Shown in pieces: positions 1 to 8,634 of a stretch of DNA of 49,412 nucleotides. A model generated the notes under the pieces. The model saw nothing but the letters and a program-made list of their open reading frames with translations, had not been told where the DNA came from and did not search any database. Made by a program: the position numbers and the translations under genes. Location of the stretch: NCBI GenBank assembly GCA_030616085.1, contig JAUWYA010000003.1, positions 1 to 49,412 on the forward strand. The letters run 5' to 3'. The DNA comes from Candidatus Nealsoniibacteriota bacterium. Its GTDB lineage: Bacteria > Patescibacteriota > Minisyncoccia > Minisyncoccales > GWA2-38-27. Each line of letters begins with the position of its first letter. The first letter of the stretch is position 1.

Positions 1-915
1 CATTGCTGCTAAAAAAGAAAGCTGAAAACCAACATCGTAAAATAAAAGTAAAGGATTTATAACAAGCATTATACCTGCCGCTATTACTATGGCGCGAGAA
101 CTTACAGATTTTCTGCCAATCTTTTGGCCTAAAAGGAAAAGTCCGCCCATTATTCCTGCTCTAACTCCAGATGCCTGGAATCCAGTCATTGCAATAAAGA
201 GAAAAATAATGATTATTGAAATATAGAATGCCTGGCCTTTCCAAAATCCAAGACCAAGCAAAAAAGACATTAAAATAGTAGAAAGTATCAATACGTGCAT
301 TCCAGAAACCGCTGTAACGTGACGCACACCAGCAATATTCAACTTCTCTTTTAATTCCAAAGACATTCTGCTTTTATCACCTAAAAGCATTGCTCCTAAA
401 ATTGAACTTTGAGGAGGAGACAATGATCTATAAATGCTTTGTCTTAATCTGTTCTTGAAAAATAAAATTCCTGCATAGCCTGCAGAAATAAAGTTTTCAT
501 ACTCTCCCCTACTTAACAATTCAACTCTTGGGTAATAAATAACTGAATAAATTCCATCTTTTTTCAAATAATCCTTATAATTAAAATCTTCAAAAATAAT
601 AGGAGTTTGCAACTTACCAATAATCTTCAATTCATCTCCATATTTATATTCTGGATATCTTGAAACAGTAACCAGTATTTTAGATGAAGCTCGGTTTCCA
701 TTAGGAAACCGAGCTTCTATCGTCAGCTTAGTATTTGTTTCTCTAACATCCGGTTCTTTAATAACCCTGCCAATCAAAGTAATTTCTTCTTCCAAATCAT
801 TATACTTACTTAATTCATTATCCCTTATCCTTAATTCCAACACTTGGTATCTCCAAGTAATCAAAACCACTAAAACCAAACAAAACCCAAAATAAATTAT
901 TTTTGATTTATTCAC
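1..915 (-). CDS. comEC: ComEC/Rec2-like competence protein, N-terminal part (runs off left edge)
   Basis: Manual translation of the minus strand from GTG at 913-915: VNKSKIIYFGFCLVLVV...LIGRVIKEPDVRE...GVRHVTAVSGMHVLILS...FIAMTGFQASGVRAGIMGG; typical ComEC N-terminal and competence domains. Confidence 0.9.
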   Translation of the reverse strand, partial: MNKSKIIYFGFCLVLVVLITWRYQVLELRIRDNELSKYNDLEEEITLIGRVIKEPDVRETNTKLTIEARFPNGNRASSKILVTVSRYPEYKYGDELKIIGKLQTPIIFEDFNYKDYLKKDGIYSVIYYPRVELLSRGEYENFISAGYAGILFFKNRLRQSIYRSLSPPQSSILGAMLLGDKSRMSLELKEKLNIAGVRHVTAVSGMHVLILSTILMSFLLGLGFWKGQAFYISIIIIFLFIAMTGFQASGVRAGIMGGLFLLGQKIGRKSVSSRAIVIAAGIMLVINPLLLFYDVGFQLSFLAAM

Positions 916-1019
916 AGTTTACTTTTTTATTTCTATAGTATAAAATAAAAGTAGTTGTTTTTAACCGTTCTTTTTTGCCAACCCTTTTAGGAGGATTGAA
1001 AAATGGTAAGAAGAACAAG

Positions 1020-1097
1020 ATGGCGCGTTACAGTTCTTTTGCTCTGAAGAAAAAAGAAGACGCAACGTTTGGTTTATTTGAGTTATTTGAACTGTAA
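1020..1097 (+). CDS. putative 25-aa small protein MARYSSFALKKKEDATFGLFELFEL
   Basis: Short ORF between AGGAGG (989-994) and a strong terminator (1112-1138); an overlapping 14-aa ORF 1003-1047 is closer to the SD. Confidence 0.35.
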   Translation: MARYSSFALKKKEDATFGLFELFEL

Positions 1098-1111
1098 TGT
1101 GGCCAAAAACA

Positions 1112-1138
1112 GGCCGAGTTTACCTAGTAAACTCGGCC
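1112..1138 (+). terminator. intrinsic terminator
   Basis: ggccgagttta-cctag-taaactcggcc followed by acttttttat. Confidence 0.8.
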
Positions 1139-1144
1139 ACTTTT

Positions 1145-1870
1145 TTATCTTATCTTACAAACTTCGAAAAAAGGAGAAATTGCTTTTTGAATAGCTACAA
1201 GATATTTATCAGGATAGGGCTTTATCTTTTCAAATTTTGGGTCAAGAGTTTTCTCAGGTCTGAAATTCTGAAGATAGTATTTTACCTTTGGACCTCCTAT
1301 CCACTTGGCAATTTTTAAAAAATCTTTTTTATCTAAAATAGTCTGTACTACAGTAGTTCTGAATTCATAGTCTATTTTATTCTTTTTTAATATTTCTACG
1401 CTCTTTTCAATATTATTAACATCAACCTTCAAAATCTTAGAATATTTTTCTTTTGGCAGTTTTAGATCCATCGCAATATAATCAACTAATTCATTTTTAA
1501 TTAATTTCTTCAGTATTTTAGGATTAGAACCGTTAGTATCAAGTTTTACAGCATATCCCAATTCCTTTACTTTTTTAATAAACTTTGGCAAACCCCTATT
1601 AATAGTTGGCTCTCCCCCGCAAATTACTATTCCTTCTAATAATCCTTGCCTTTCTTTTAAAAAAGAAAATAACTCTTTTTCTGGAATTCTTGCCCCGTTA
1701 GAAAAATTTTTTCTAACGGGGTAAAACTGTTCTTTTATTTTCTCAGGCAAAACAAGTTCTGAAGAATAACACCAGGGACAGCGAAAATTACAGCCAGTAA
1801 AAAAAACCGTGGCAGCGAGCTTGCCAGGATAATCTATTAAAGTAAGTTTTTGCAATCCTCCAATAATCAT
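1145..1870 (-). CDS. nrdG: anaerobic ribonucleotide reductase activating protein (radical SAM)
   Basis: FFTGCNFRCPWCYSSE CxxxCxxC motif, ICGGEPT, adjacent to nrdD. Confidence 0.9.
   Translation of the reverse strand: MIIGGLQKLTLIDYPGKLAATVFFTGCNFRCPWCYSSELVLPEKIKEQFYPVRKNFSNGARIPEKELFSFLKERQGLLEGIVICGGEPTINRGLPKFIKKVKELGYAVKLDTNGSNPKILKKLIKNELVDYIAMDLKLPKEKYSKILKVDVNNIEKSVEILKKNKIDYEFRTTVVQTILDKKDFLKIAKWIGGPKVKYYLQNFRPEKTLDPKFEKIKPYPDKYLVAIQKAISPFFEVCKIR
1693..1721. mobile_element. palindromic element, 29 nt, inside nrdG (no TSD recognisable)
   Basis: ccccgttagaaaaattttttctaacgggg; encodes part of YPVRKNFSNGA in frame. Confidence 0.75.
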
Positions 1871-1885
1871 TGTTCTATGCTTTTA

Positions 1886-1943
1886 TTTCAAGATTATATG
1901 TTTTACCTTAGCGAATCAAGGTTCTGACGAAGTCAGGTTCTTA
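1886..1943 (+). repeat. repeat family B copy 1 (AGCGAATCAAGGTTCT-stem-GAA-stem-AGGTTCTTAT)
   Basis: ttaccttagcgaatcaaggttCTGACgaaGTCAGgttcttat; similar copies at 25514 (inverted), 34441, 34483. Confidence 0.75.
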
Positions 1944-4083
1944 TTTTAAATTCTTTTCTTTCTTTAAACTCTTGCCGCTTTCCAACATGCCATTGCTGTA
2001 CAGGCCTAAGATACCCAACTACTCGGGAATAAACCTCGCAAGGCTGCTTAATTGTACATTTAGGACATTGAAAGTGTTCTCCAGTTAAGTAACCATGGGT
2101 AGGACAAATTGAAAAAGTAGGAGTTAAAGTAATATATGGTAAATGGAAGTTTTCAAAAACCTTCTTAACTAAATTTTTAGCTATTTGAGCATCAGAGATT
2201 TTCTCTCCTAAAAAGAGATGCATTACTACGCCGCCAGTATATTTGCTTTGAATATCATCCTGAAGCTTCAAAGCATCAAAAGGATCATCAGTATAATTTA
2301 CTGGCAGCATTGTTGAATTCGTATAATATGGCACTTCTTTTGTCCCAGCAGTAATAATATCTGGGTATTTTTCTCTGTCTGATTTTGCCTGCCTATAACT
2401 TGTGCCTTCGCCAGGAGTAGCTTCAAGATTATACAAATAGCCGGTTTCTTCCTGATATTTTATCAATCTTTCCCGCATAAAATCCAAAATCTCAATAGCA
2501 AATCTCCTCCCCTGCTTAGAACCAACATCCTCTTCAATAAAATTCAAAAGAGCTTCATTCATTCCCATTAAACCAATGGTTGAGAAATGATTTCCAAAAT
2601 AAGAGTTGCGCATTTTTTTAACTGAATCTAAATAAAACTTTGAATAAGGATAAAGGCCTTTTTCTATAAAGTTATCTAAAGCTTTCCTCTTAATTTCCAA
2701 GCTTTCTTTAGCTAAGTCCATTAAATGGCCCAACCTTTCAAAAAACTCTTTTTTAGTCTTAGAAAGATATCCAATTCTCGACATATTAATCGTAACTACC
2801 CCAATACTTCCTGTAAGGGGCTGTGACCCAAATAACCCTCCTCCTCTTTTATAAAGTTCCTTGTTTGAGAGACGAAGTCTGCAACACATTGAACGATAAT
2901 CCTCAGGATTCATATCTGATTTAACAAAATTCTGAAAGTAATTAACTCCGTACTTTGCCGTTGCCTCCCATAAAGGATCTAAAGCTGGATTATCCCAGTC
3001 AAAATCTTTAGTTATAGAAACTGTTGGGATAGGAAAAGTAAAAGGTCTTCCTCGAGCATCACCCTCCATTAATCCCTCGTAAAAAGCCTTGATAAGCATG
3101 TCCATTTCTTTCTGAAATTCTCCATAAGTTTCTTTTTGAGCAACACCACCGATAATTACTGGCTGTTTGGCTAAAAAAGAAGGTGGTTTAATATCAAGGG
3201 TTAGATTTAGAAACGGAGTTTGAAATCCAACCCTAGTTGGTACCATACAGTTATATAAAAATCCTTGCATTGCCTGCTTGACTTGAGCATAATTAAACCC
3301 ATCGTAACGGATAAAAGGAGCAAGAAGTGTATCAAAATTTGAAACAGCATTCGCACCAGCGTTCTCTCCTTGAAGTGTAAAAAAGAAATTGACAAGCTGA
3401 CCCAAAGCAGTCCTGAAATGTTTTGGCGGACGGCACTCTAACTTCCTTGGCACCCCCCTGAAGCCACGCTTTAATAAATCATAAAGATCCCAGCCCATGC
3501 AGTAACATCCAATGGTCTCCAAATCATGTATGTGAAAATCTTCATTTGCCGCTGCCTCTCTGACTTCTTTAGGATAAACCTTATTCAACCAATATTTCTT
3601 AGAAATATCTGCAATTGCATACTGATTTAATCCCTGCAAAGAAAAAGTCATATTAGCGTTTTCATAGACCTGCCAGTCAAGTTCTTTTAGATATTTATCA
3701 ATCCTTTCACTGGATTCATCAATAGTCAGTGCTCCTTCACGAATTCTTCTTCTTTGCTCACGGTATAAGATATAGGCGCGGGCAGTATCTACCAGGCCTT
3801 CTAAAATTAAAACCTCCTCAACAATATCTTGAATTTGTTCAACTTGAGGAATTTCATCTTCTTTAAAGCGGCGATTCAAAATCTTAACTACTCTATCTGA
3901 AAGCTTTTTTGATCTTTTGCCATCACCCTGGCCAGTTGCAGTTATAGCTTTAAAAATAGCATCAGTAATTTTGGACGGCTCAAAATCTACTATTGTCCCG
4001 TCACGTTTTTTTACCTTCGTAATTTTCTTTTTGGAAAATTTTGGAATTGGAAGGTGAACTTTAGTAATTTTATCTTTAATCAT
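1933..4083 (-). CDS. nrdD: anaerobic ribonucleoside-triphosphate reductase
   Basis: 716 aa; ATP-cone N-terminus (KVKKRDGTIVDFEPSKI), C-terminal CPTHG/CPKC zinc site and RVVGYLRPVQQWHVGK glycyl-radical motif. Confidence 0.95.
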   Translation of the reverse strand: MIKDKITKVHLPIPKFSKKKITKVKKRDGTIVDFEPSKITDAIFKAITATGQGDGKRSKKLSDRVVKILNRRFKEDEIPQVEQIQDIVEEVLILEGLVDTARAYILYREQRRRIREGALTIDESSERIDKYLKELDWQVYENANMTFSLQGLNQYAIADISKKYWLNKVYPKEVREAAANEDFHIHDLETIGCYCMGWDLYDLLKRGFRGVPRKLECRPPKHFRTALGQLVNFFFTLQGENAGANAVSNFDTLLAPFIRYDGFNYAQVKQAMQGFLYNCMVPTRVGFQTPFLNLTLDIKPPSFLAKQPVIIGGVAQKETYGEFQKEMDMLIKAFYEGLMEGDARGRPFTFPIPTVSITKDFDWDNPALDPLWEATAKYGVNYFQNFVKSDMNPEDYRSMCCRLRLSNKELYKRGGGLFGSQPLTGSIGVVTINMSRIGYLSKTKKEFFERLGHLMDLAKESLEIKRKALDNFIEKGLYPYSKFYLDSVKKMRNSYFGNHFSTIGLMGMNEALLNFIEEDVGSKQGRRFAIEILDFMRERLIKYQEETGYLYNLEATPGEGTSYRQAKSDREKYPDIITAGTKEVPYYTNSTMLPVNYTDDPFDALKLQDDIQSKYTGGVVMHLFLGEKISDAQIAKNLVKKVFENFHLPYITLTPTFSICPTHGYLTGEHFQCPKCTIKQPCEVYSRVVGYLRPVQQWHVGKRQEFKERKEFKIRT

Positions 4084-4084
4084 A

Positions 4085-4162
4085 CCCTGTAGAAGAATTT
4101 CGAATTAAAAATTTCTTTGAAATTTTCATACTCCCGTAGAGATTCGAAATTTCTCTACGGGG
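4085..4162. mobile_element. palindromic element (CCCCGTAG subtype) at nrdD start, TSD CATA (4081-4084 / 4163-4166)
   Basis: ccctgtagaagaatttcgaat...attcgaaatttctctacgggg flanked by direct repeat cata. Confidence 0.8.
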
Positions 4163-4176
4163 CATAAAAAAATAAA

Positions 4177-4219
4177 CTTGCATGAACCCTTTTGCAGCGG
4201 GCTGTTCGCATGCAATTAT
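4177..4219 (-). terminator. probable terminator downstream of ftsZ
   Basis: minus strand TTGCATGCGAACAGCCCGCTGCAAAAGGGTTCATGCAAGTTTATTTTTTT: inverted repeat followed by T-rich tract. Confidence 0.5.
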
Positions 4220-4251
4220 TTCATTTTACCTAATATAAAAAGCGGGTCAAG

Positions 4252-4317
4252 CCCCGTTAGAAATCAAAAACTGTGGATAAATATTTTTATTGCCAACAAT
4301 CTCAATTTCTAACGGGG
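4252..4317. mobile_element. palindromic element, intergenic nrdD-ftsZ, TSD CAAG
   Basis: caag|ccccgttagaaat...atttctaacgggg|caag. Confidence 0.85.
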
Positions 4318-4359
4318 CAAGCCCGCCGAATTGTGGATAAGTCCCTAACTTTTCTATTT

Positions 4360-5289
4360 TTAGAAGCCAGTGGCTATTACTGTTACTTTTATCTCGCCTT
4401 TCTTTAGTTTTTCATCCTGGATTGCGCCGAAAATTACTTTTGCTTCTGGAGAAACCTCCTGAGTAATAATCTTAGCTGCCTCATCTATTTCAGACAAACT
4501 AATATCCTTGCCTCCAGAGACATTAAACAAGACTCCTTTTGCTCCTTTGCAGGAAATATCCAAAAGAGGAGAATTAAGTGCTTTCTTAGCTGCTTCTTTG
4601 GCCCGCTCCACGCCCCTCGCCTTTCCAATGCCAAAGAGAGCTGAACCAGAATCCTTCATAATTGCTTTGACATCAGCAAAATCAATATTGATTATTCCTG
4701 GCAAAACAATCAAATCAGAAATCCCCTGAACTGCCTGCCTTAGAGTTTCATCACAAAGCCAAAACGCATTTAAAACCGTGGTCTTTGCTTCTAAAATTAA
4801 AAGCAGTTTATCATTGGAAATACTAATTAAAGTGTCAACTTTTCCCTTAAGCGTTTTCAAGCTGTCCTGAGCAATTTCCATCCGTTGAATTCCTTCAAAG
4901 GAAAAAGGTTTGGTAACTATGGCTAAAGTTAAAGCGCCTGATTTCTTGGCAATCTCAGCTACAACTGGGGAAGCGCCTGAACCGCAGCCGCCGCCAAGTC
5001 CGCACGTCACAAAAATCATGTCTGCGCCCTTAACAGCTTCTTGAATTTCATCTCTCTGCTCTTCAGCTGCCTGCCTGCCTATCTCAGGATTCATTCCTGT
5101 TCCTAATCCTTTTGTCAAATTTCTGCCAATTCTAATCTTTGTATGAGCCCTGGTTCTCTGAATATCCTGGGCATCAGCATTTACAGCAATAAGCTCAACT
5201 CCTTTAATTTTGCACTTCATCATCCGAGAAAGTGCATTTGCTCCTGAACCTCCGACTCCAATTACTTTAATTTTAGTATTTGAAGTCAT
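4360..5289 (-). CDS. ftsZ: cell division GTPase FtsZ (short form)
   Basis: [50 protein letters not shown]. Confidence 0.95.
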   Translation of the reverse strand: MTSNTKIKVIGVGGSGANALSRMMKCKIKGVELIAVNADAQDIQRTRAHTKIRIGRNLTKGLGTGMNPEIGRQAAEEQRDEIQEAVKGADMIFVTCGLGGGCGSGASPVVAEIAKKSGALTLAIVTKPFSFEGIQRMEIAQDSLKTLKGKVDTLISISNDKLLLILEAKTTVLNAFWLCDETLRQAVQGISDLIVLPGIINIDFADVKAIMKDSGSALFGIGKARGVERAKEAAKKALNSPLLDISCKGAKGVLFNVSGGKDISLSEIDEAAKIITQEVSPEAKVIFGAIQDEKLKKGEIKVTVIATGF

Positions 5290-5292
5290 GGT

Positions 5293-6495
5293 TTATGGTA
5301 TGAAAACTTTTAATATTTTTCTTAATATATTCCTGGGCTTTGGACTTTCCTCTAAATCAAGCCCTTCCAGAATCAAACCATACAGAGTAGACAAACTGGG
5401 CTCTGCTTGGAAATTGGCAAACCCTTGAGCAACTCCAATCCGACAAGGTAATTTTAGTTCTTTTTTGGCTATTTCTTTAATCCCGGGCAGCATTGCTCCG
5501 CCTCCAGTTAAGACAATTCCAGCTGGAAGCCTGGCTTGACGAGAAATTTTCTTTAATTCTTTATTAACTAAATCAAAAACTTCTGAAACTCTGGCTTCAA
5601 TAATATCTGTTAATTCTTTTCTTGAAAAAACAATGGATTCTTCTCCGCCAATTTTTATCTTCTTTTCTGCTTTCTTTTCTTTTTTAGAACAAGGAATTTT
5701 ACAAGTCCCAAATTCCAATTTTATCTTCTCAGCAGTATCAATATCTGTTTGAAGGCAAATAGCAATATCACTGGTAATATGACCTGACCCAAAAGGAAAG
5801 ACAGCCGCATGAATTAAATTTCCCTCCTCAAATACAGCCATCCCAATAGTCCCAGCCCCAATATCTAAAACGCAGACTCCCAGTTCTTTTTCTCTAAGGC
5901 TTAAGACAGCTCGAGCACTGGCTAAAGGATCCGGGATTAACTCACTAATCTGAAGACCAGAATCTAAAATTGTCTGGCTGGAGTTTTTCAAATAAGGAGA
6001 GAAGCCGCAAAGAATCAATGTCTCTGCCTCTAATCTCACTCCTTCCAATCCCAGCACCTGTTTAAGCCCCCCTTCTCCATCAACAATAAACTCTTTAGGA
6101 AAAACCTCAATAATTTCTCCATTTTTTGAAGGAAGAGAAATCGCCTGAGCAGCCTGCAAAACTCTTTTAATATCTTCTTCAGAGATTTTCTGATCAGCTC
6201 GGGAAACAGAAACTAAGCCCCGGGAAGAAATACAAGATATATGTCCTCCTCCAATATTGGCATAAACGCTCTCTATTTTTTGGCCGCAATCTTGTTCATT
6301 TTTCTTTACTAAAGAAGCTATAGTTGCTGCTGTTCTTGAAACATCAACCACTACTCCTTTTCTAATTCCTAAGGAAGATTCCTGATTCTGGCTTAAAATC
6401 TCAAAATCTCTTTCCCCGGGTTTTCTAGAAACAGAAAGCAGCTTTATAGAGCCTGAACCAATATCTAAAGCATTAATAATGTATTGCTTTGGCAT
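5293..6495 (-). CDS. ftsA: cell division protein FtsA
   Basis: MPKQYIINALDIGSGSIKLL..., VVVDVSRTAATIASLV, SVYANIGGGHI, CVLDIGAGTIGMAVFEEG, GIVLTGGGAMLPGI; start refined to internal Met. Confidence 0.9.
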   Translation of the reverse strand: MPKQYIINALDIGSGSIKLLSVSRKPGERDFEILSQNQESSLGIRKGVVVDVSRTAATIASLVKKNEQDCGQKIESVYANIGGGHISCISSRGLVSVSRADQKISEEDIKRVLQAAQAISLPSKNGEIIEVFPKEFIVDGEGGLKQVLGLEGVRLEAETLILCGFSPYLKNSSQTILDSGLQISELIPDPLASARAVLSLREKELGVCVLDIGAGTIGMAVFEEGNLIHAAVFPFGSGHITSDIAICLQTDIDTAEKIKLEFGTCKIPCSKKEKKAEKKIKIGGEESIVFSRKELTDIIEARVSEVFDLVNKELKKISRQARLPAGIVLTGGGAMLPGIKEIAKKELKLPCRIGVAQGFANFQAEPSLSTLYGLILEGLDLEESPKPRNILRKILKVFIP

Positions 6496-6913
6496 AATAT
6501 TCTTCTTTGTTCTGCATCTTCTTATGATCATATCCTGAAAGATGCAGAATAGCATGAATTAAAACACGAGCTAATTCTCTTTTAAATGTTGAATTATACC
6601 CCGTTAGAGATTCTTTCTCTTTGTGCTTCTTCTCTGTTCCCGTAATCTCTAACGGGGTATATATTTTAGCATTCTTCTTAATCTCTCTGAGACAGACAAC
6701 AATCTCATTTAATCCCTGGCCAAAAGATAAAACATCTGTTACCTTGTTCTTGCCCCGATATTTCTTATTAAGCTTCCTCATTCTTGCTTCTCCAACAAAA
6801 ACAATGGATAAATCAATCTCTTTTCTATTCTCACCCTTTAAAACTTTTTTTGCAACCCCTTTTACAAATTCCTCATCAACAGAAACTGTAGTTAGGTTGT
6901 TAATCTCGACCAT
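6473..6913 (-). CDS. ybeY: endoribonuclease YbeY
   Basis: IVFVGEARMRKLNKKYRGKNKVTDVLSFG and RVLIHAILHLSGYDH. Confidence 0.93.
   Translation of the reverse strand: MVEINNLTTVSVDEEFVKGVAKKVLKGENRKEIDLSIVFVGEARMRKLNKKYRGKNKVTDVLSFGQGLNEIVVCLREIKKNAKIYTPLEITGTEKKHKEKESLTGYNSTFKRELARVLIHAILHLSGYDHKKMQNKEEYYAKAIHY
6599..6657. mobile_element. palindromic element in frame in ybeY, TSD TATA
   Basis: tata|ccccgttagagatt...aatctctaacgggg|tata; 59+4=63 nt. Confidence 0.88.
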
Positions 6914-7587
6914 TTTAATTGTTTTAAGTTTTCATAAATTAAAAAGCCAAAAATGACAGAAAAGGGAGTTATAAACAAGTAAATGATGGTTTTAATGAAA
7001 GGAATAAAGCTAACAATGTAAGCAATTAAAAAAATAATAATATTTAGCACAAAGAACCTCCAAAAGACTTTCCACCAATATCCTTTTACTAATTCCTTGC
7101 TTCTTAAAAGAGCCTTCATTCCTTTCCTATCTTCTGAAACCAAAACATAAAATGAAAAACTAAACCAGATAGAAAAAATAATGCCTGGAATAATAAGAAG
7201 AAGAAAACCCAGCATTACAATAATTCCGTTTAAAATAGAAATCCACCAGTAAGAAAGTATTTTAGGCCAGGCCATGGCAAATGACTCTTTGATTCCAATT
7301 TCTTGATCTCTTCCTTTGACAGCATAAAGTAAAGAAGCTCCTGCCCAAAGATTAACAATAACCATGATAATTCCAAGAACAACTATTAATAATATCAAAG
7401 GAATTAACAAAAGACCCAGGGATTTATAAAAGGCGATAAACGGTAAACTGAAAAGCAGAGGAATAAGAAAAAAAGGAGCAAAAACTAAATAAGTTAAAAA
7501 GGGAATAACTGATATCACAAGAAGAACTCCAATTCTTTTCTTATAAATCTGAAAAGTTTTACTTAGCAATTCACCTATATTGTGCAT
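6892..7587 (-). CDS. integral membrane protein (glycerophosphodiester phosphodiesterase membrane domain-like)
   Basis: 231 aa, multiple hydrophobic segments; MHNIGELLSKTFQIYKKRIGVLL... Confidence 0.6.
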   Translation of the reverse strand: MHNIGELLSKTFQIYKKRIGVLLVISVIPFLTYLVFAPFFLIPLLFSLPFIAFYKSLGLLLIPLILLIVVLGIIMVIVNLWAGASLLYAVKGRDQEIGIKESFAMAWPKILSYWWISILNGIIVMLGFLLLIIPGIIFSIWFSFSFYVLVSEDRKGMKALLRSKELVKGYWWKVFWRFFVLNIIIFLIAYIVSFIPFIKTIIYLFITPFSVIFGFLIYENLKQLKWSRLTT

Positions 7588-7610
7588 AATTAGGTTTCTT
7601 TTGGGCTTAA

Positions 7611-7642
7611 CCCCAAAGGAAAGCCTTCGGCTTCCTACGGGG
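7611..7642. repeat. diverged palindrome at yqeY 3' end
   Basis: ccccaaaggaaagccttcggcttcctacgggg; supplies yqeY stop codon. Confidence 0.5.
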
Positions 7643-8102
7643 CAAGTAACTCTTTTACAATTTTGCTCACTAATCCTCCATCTGCCCTGCCTTTGAGTTT
7701 TGGCATTAGCTCTGCCATTACTTTTCCCATGTCTTTTATCTCTTCAGCCCCAACTTCTTCAACTGTCTCTTCAACTATTTTTCTAATTTCTTCTTCTGCA
7801 AGCTGTTCTGGCAAATACTTTTGTAAAATCTCAAGCTCTGCTTTCTCTTTTTCAGCCAAACTCTGCCTTTCCCCCTTTTCATACTCTATAATAGATTCTT
7901 TTCTCTTTTTAGCTTCAGAAGAAATAACGTCTATTATTTCTTCATCTGTTAATTCAACCTCTTCTTCAATTTCCTCTTTATATTTCTTTTCTTTTTCTTT
8001 GTTCAAAACAGCAGCTAAGAGCATGCGCAGCGTGGAACGCTTTATCTCATCGCCTTTCTTTAAAGCCTTATTAAGATCGCTTTTAATTTTATCTTTTAGC
8101 AT
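7635..8102 (-). CDS. yqeY: GatB/YqeY domain protein
   Basis: LKDKIKSDLNKALKKGDEIKRSTLRMLLAAVLNKE...YLPEQLAEEEI...KDMGKVMAELMPKLKGRADGGLVSKIVKELL. Confidence 0.93.
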   Translation of the reverse strand: MLKDKIKSDLNKALKKGDEIKRSTLRMLLAAVLNKEKEKKYKEEIEEEVELTDEEIIDVISSEAKKRKESIIEYEKGERQSLAEKEKAELEILQKYLPEQLAEEEIRKIVEETVEEVGAEEIKDMGKVMAELMPKLKGRADGGLVSKIVKELLAP

Positions 8103-8316
8103 TAGTTTTCCCCATTTTCTCCATTTTCTCGTATTCTTTTTTAAGTTCTTCCCGCCTTAAAGCCGACCTCTTCTTCATCTGAGGACTCTTTGCCTTTTTT
8201 CTGAAACGGCTCTTTCTTGCCCGAAGCAAAATCCCGCTTTGCTTCATTCTTTTTGAAAAGCGCCTAACTAAATTCTGCGATGTTTCCCTTCCTTCTTTTT
8301 TAATTTCTAAAGCCAT
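8089..8316 (-). CDS. rpsU: 30S ribosomal protein S21
   Basis: 75 aa basic; LVRRFSKRMKQSGILLRARKSRFRKK. Confidence 0.8.
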   Translation of the reverse strand: MALEIKKEGRETSQNLVRRFSKRMKQSGILLRARKSRFRKKAKSPQMKKRSALRREELKKEYEKMEKMGKTNAKR

Positions 8317-8318
8317 AA

Positions 8319-8633
8319 TTAAAAACCGCTAAATAAATGCATATGGAGATGGTCTATGATTTGACCAGCTCCTCTGCCAGTATTAATTCTTAATCTATAA
8401 TCCTTTAAATTCTTTTCTTTGGCAACTTCCTGAGCGCACAAAATCATTTCTCCCATTAAATCTTTATCTGCTGGCTCAAGATGTTTTACTGAATCAATAT
8501 GTTTTTTTGGAATAACCAAAAAATGAACAGGAGCGCTAGGCTTAATATCTTTAATAACAATAAACTTATCGTCTTCATAAGCAAAATCAGACGGCTCCTC
8601 CTTATTTATAATTTTGCAAAAAATACAATTCAT
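8319..8633 (-). CDS. HIT family protein
   Basis: MNCIFCKIINKEEPSDFAYEDDKFIVIKD...GAGQIIDHLHMHLFSG; HxHxH motif. Confidence 0.93.
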   Translation of the reverse strand: MNCIFCKIINKEEPSDFAYEDDKFIVIKDIKPSAPVHFLVIPKKHIDSVKHLEPADKDLMGEMILCAQEVAKEKNLKDYRLRINTGRGAGQIIDHLHMHLFSGF

Positions 8634-8634
8634 G

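Noticed and set aside
3207-3395. 62-aa ORF within nrdD in another frame
   Set aside because: Fully embedded in a conserved gene; no supporting signal.
4177-4222. Possible riboswitch upstream of nrdD
   Set aside because: Sequence does not match a riboswitch consensus I know; inverted repeat followed by a T-tract is more simply a terminator after ftsZ.
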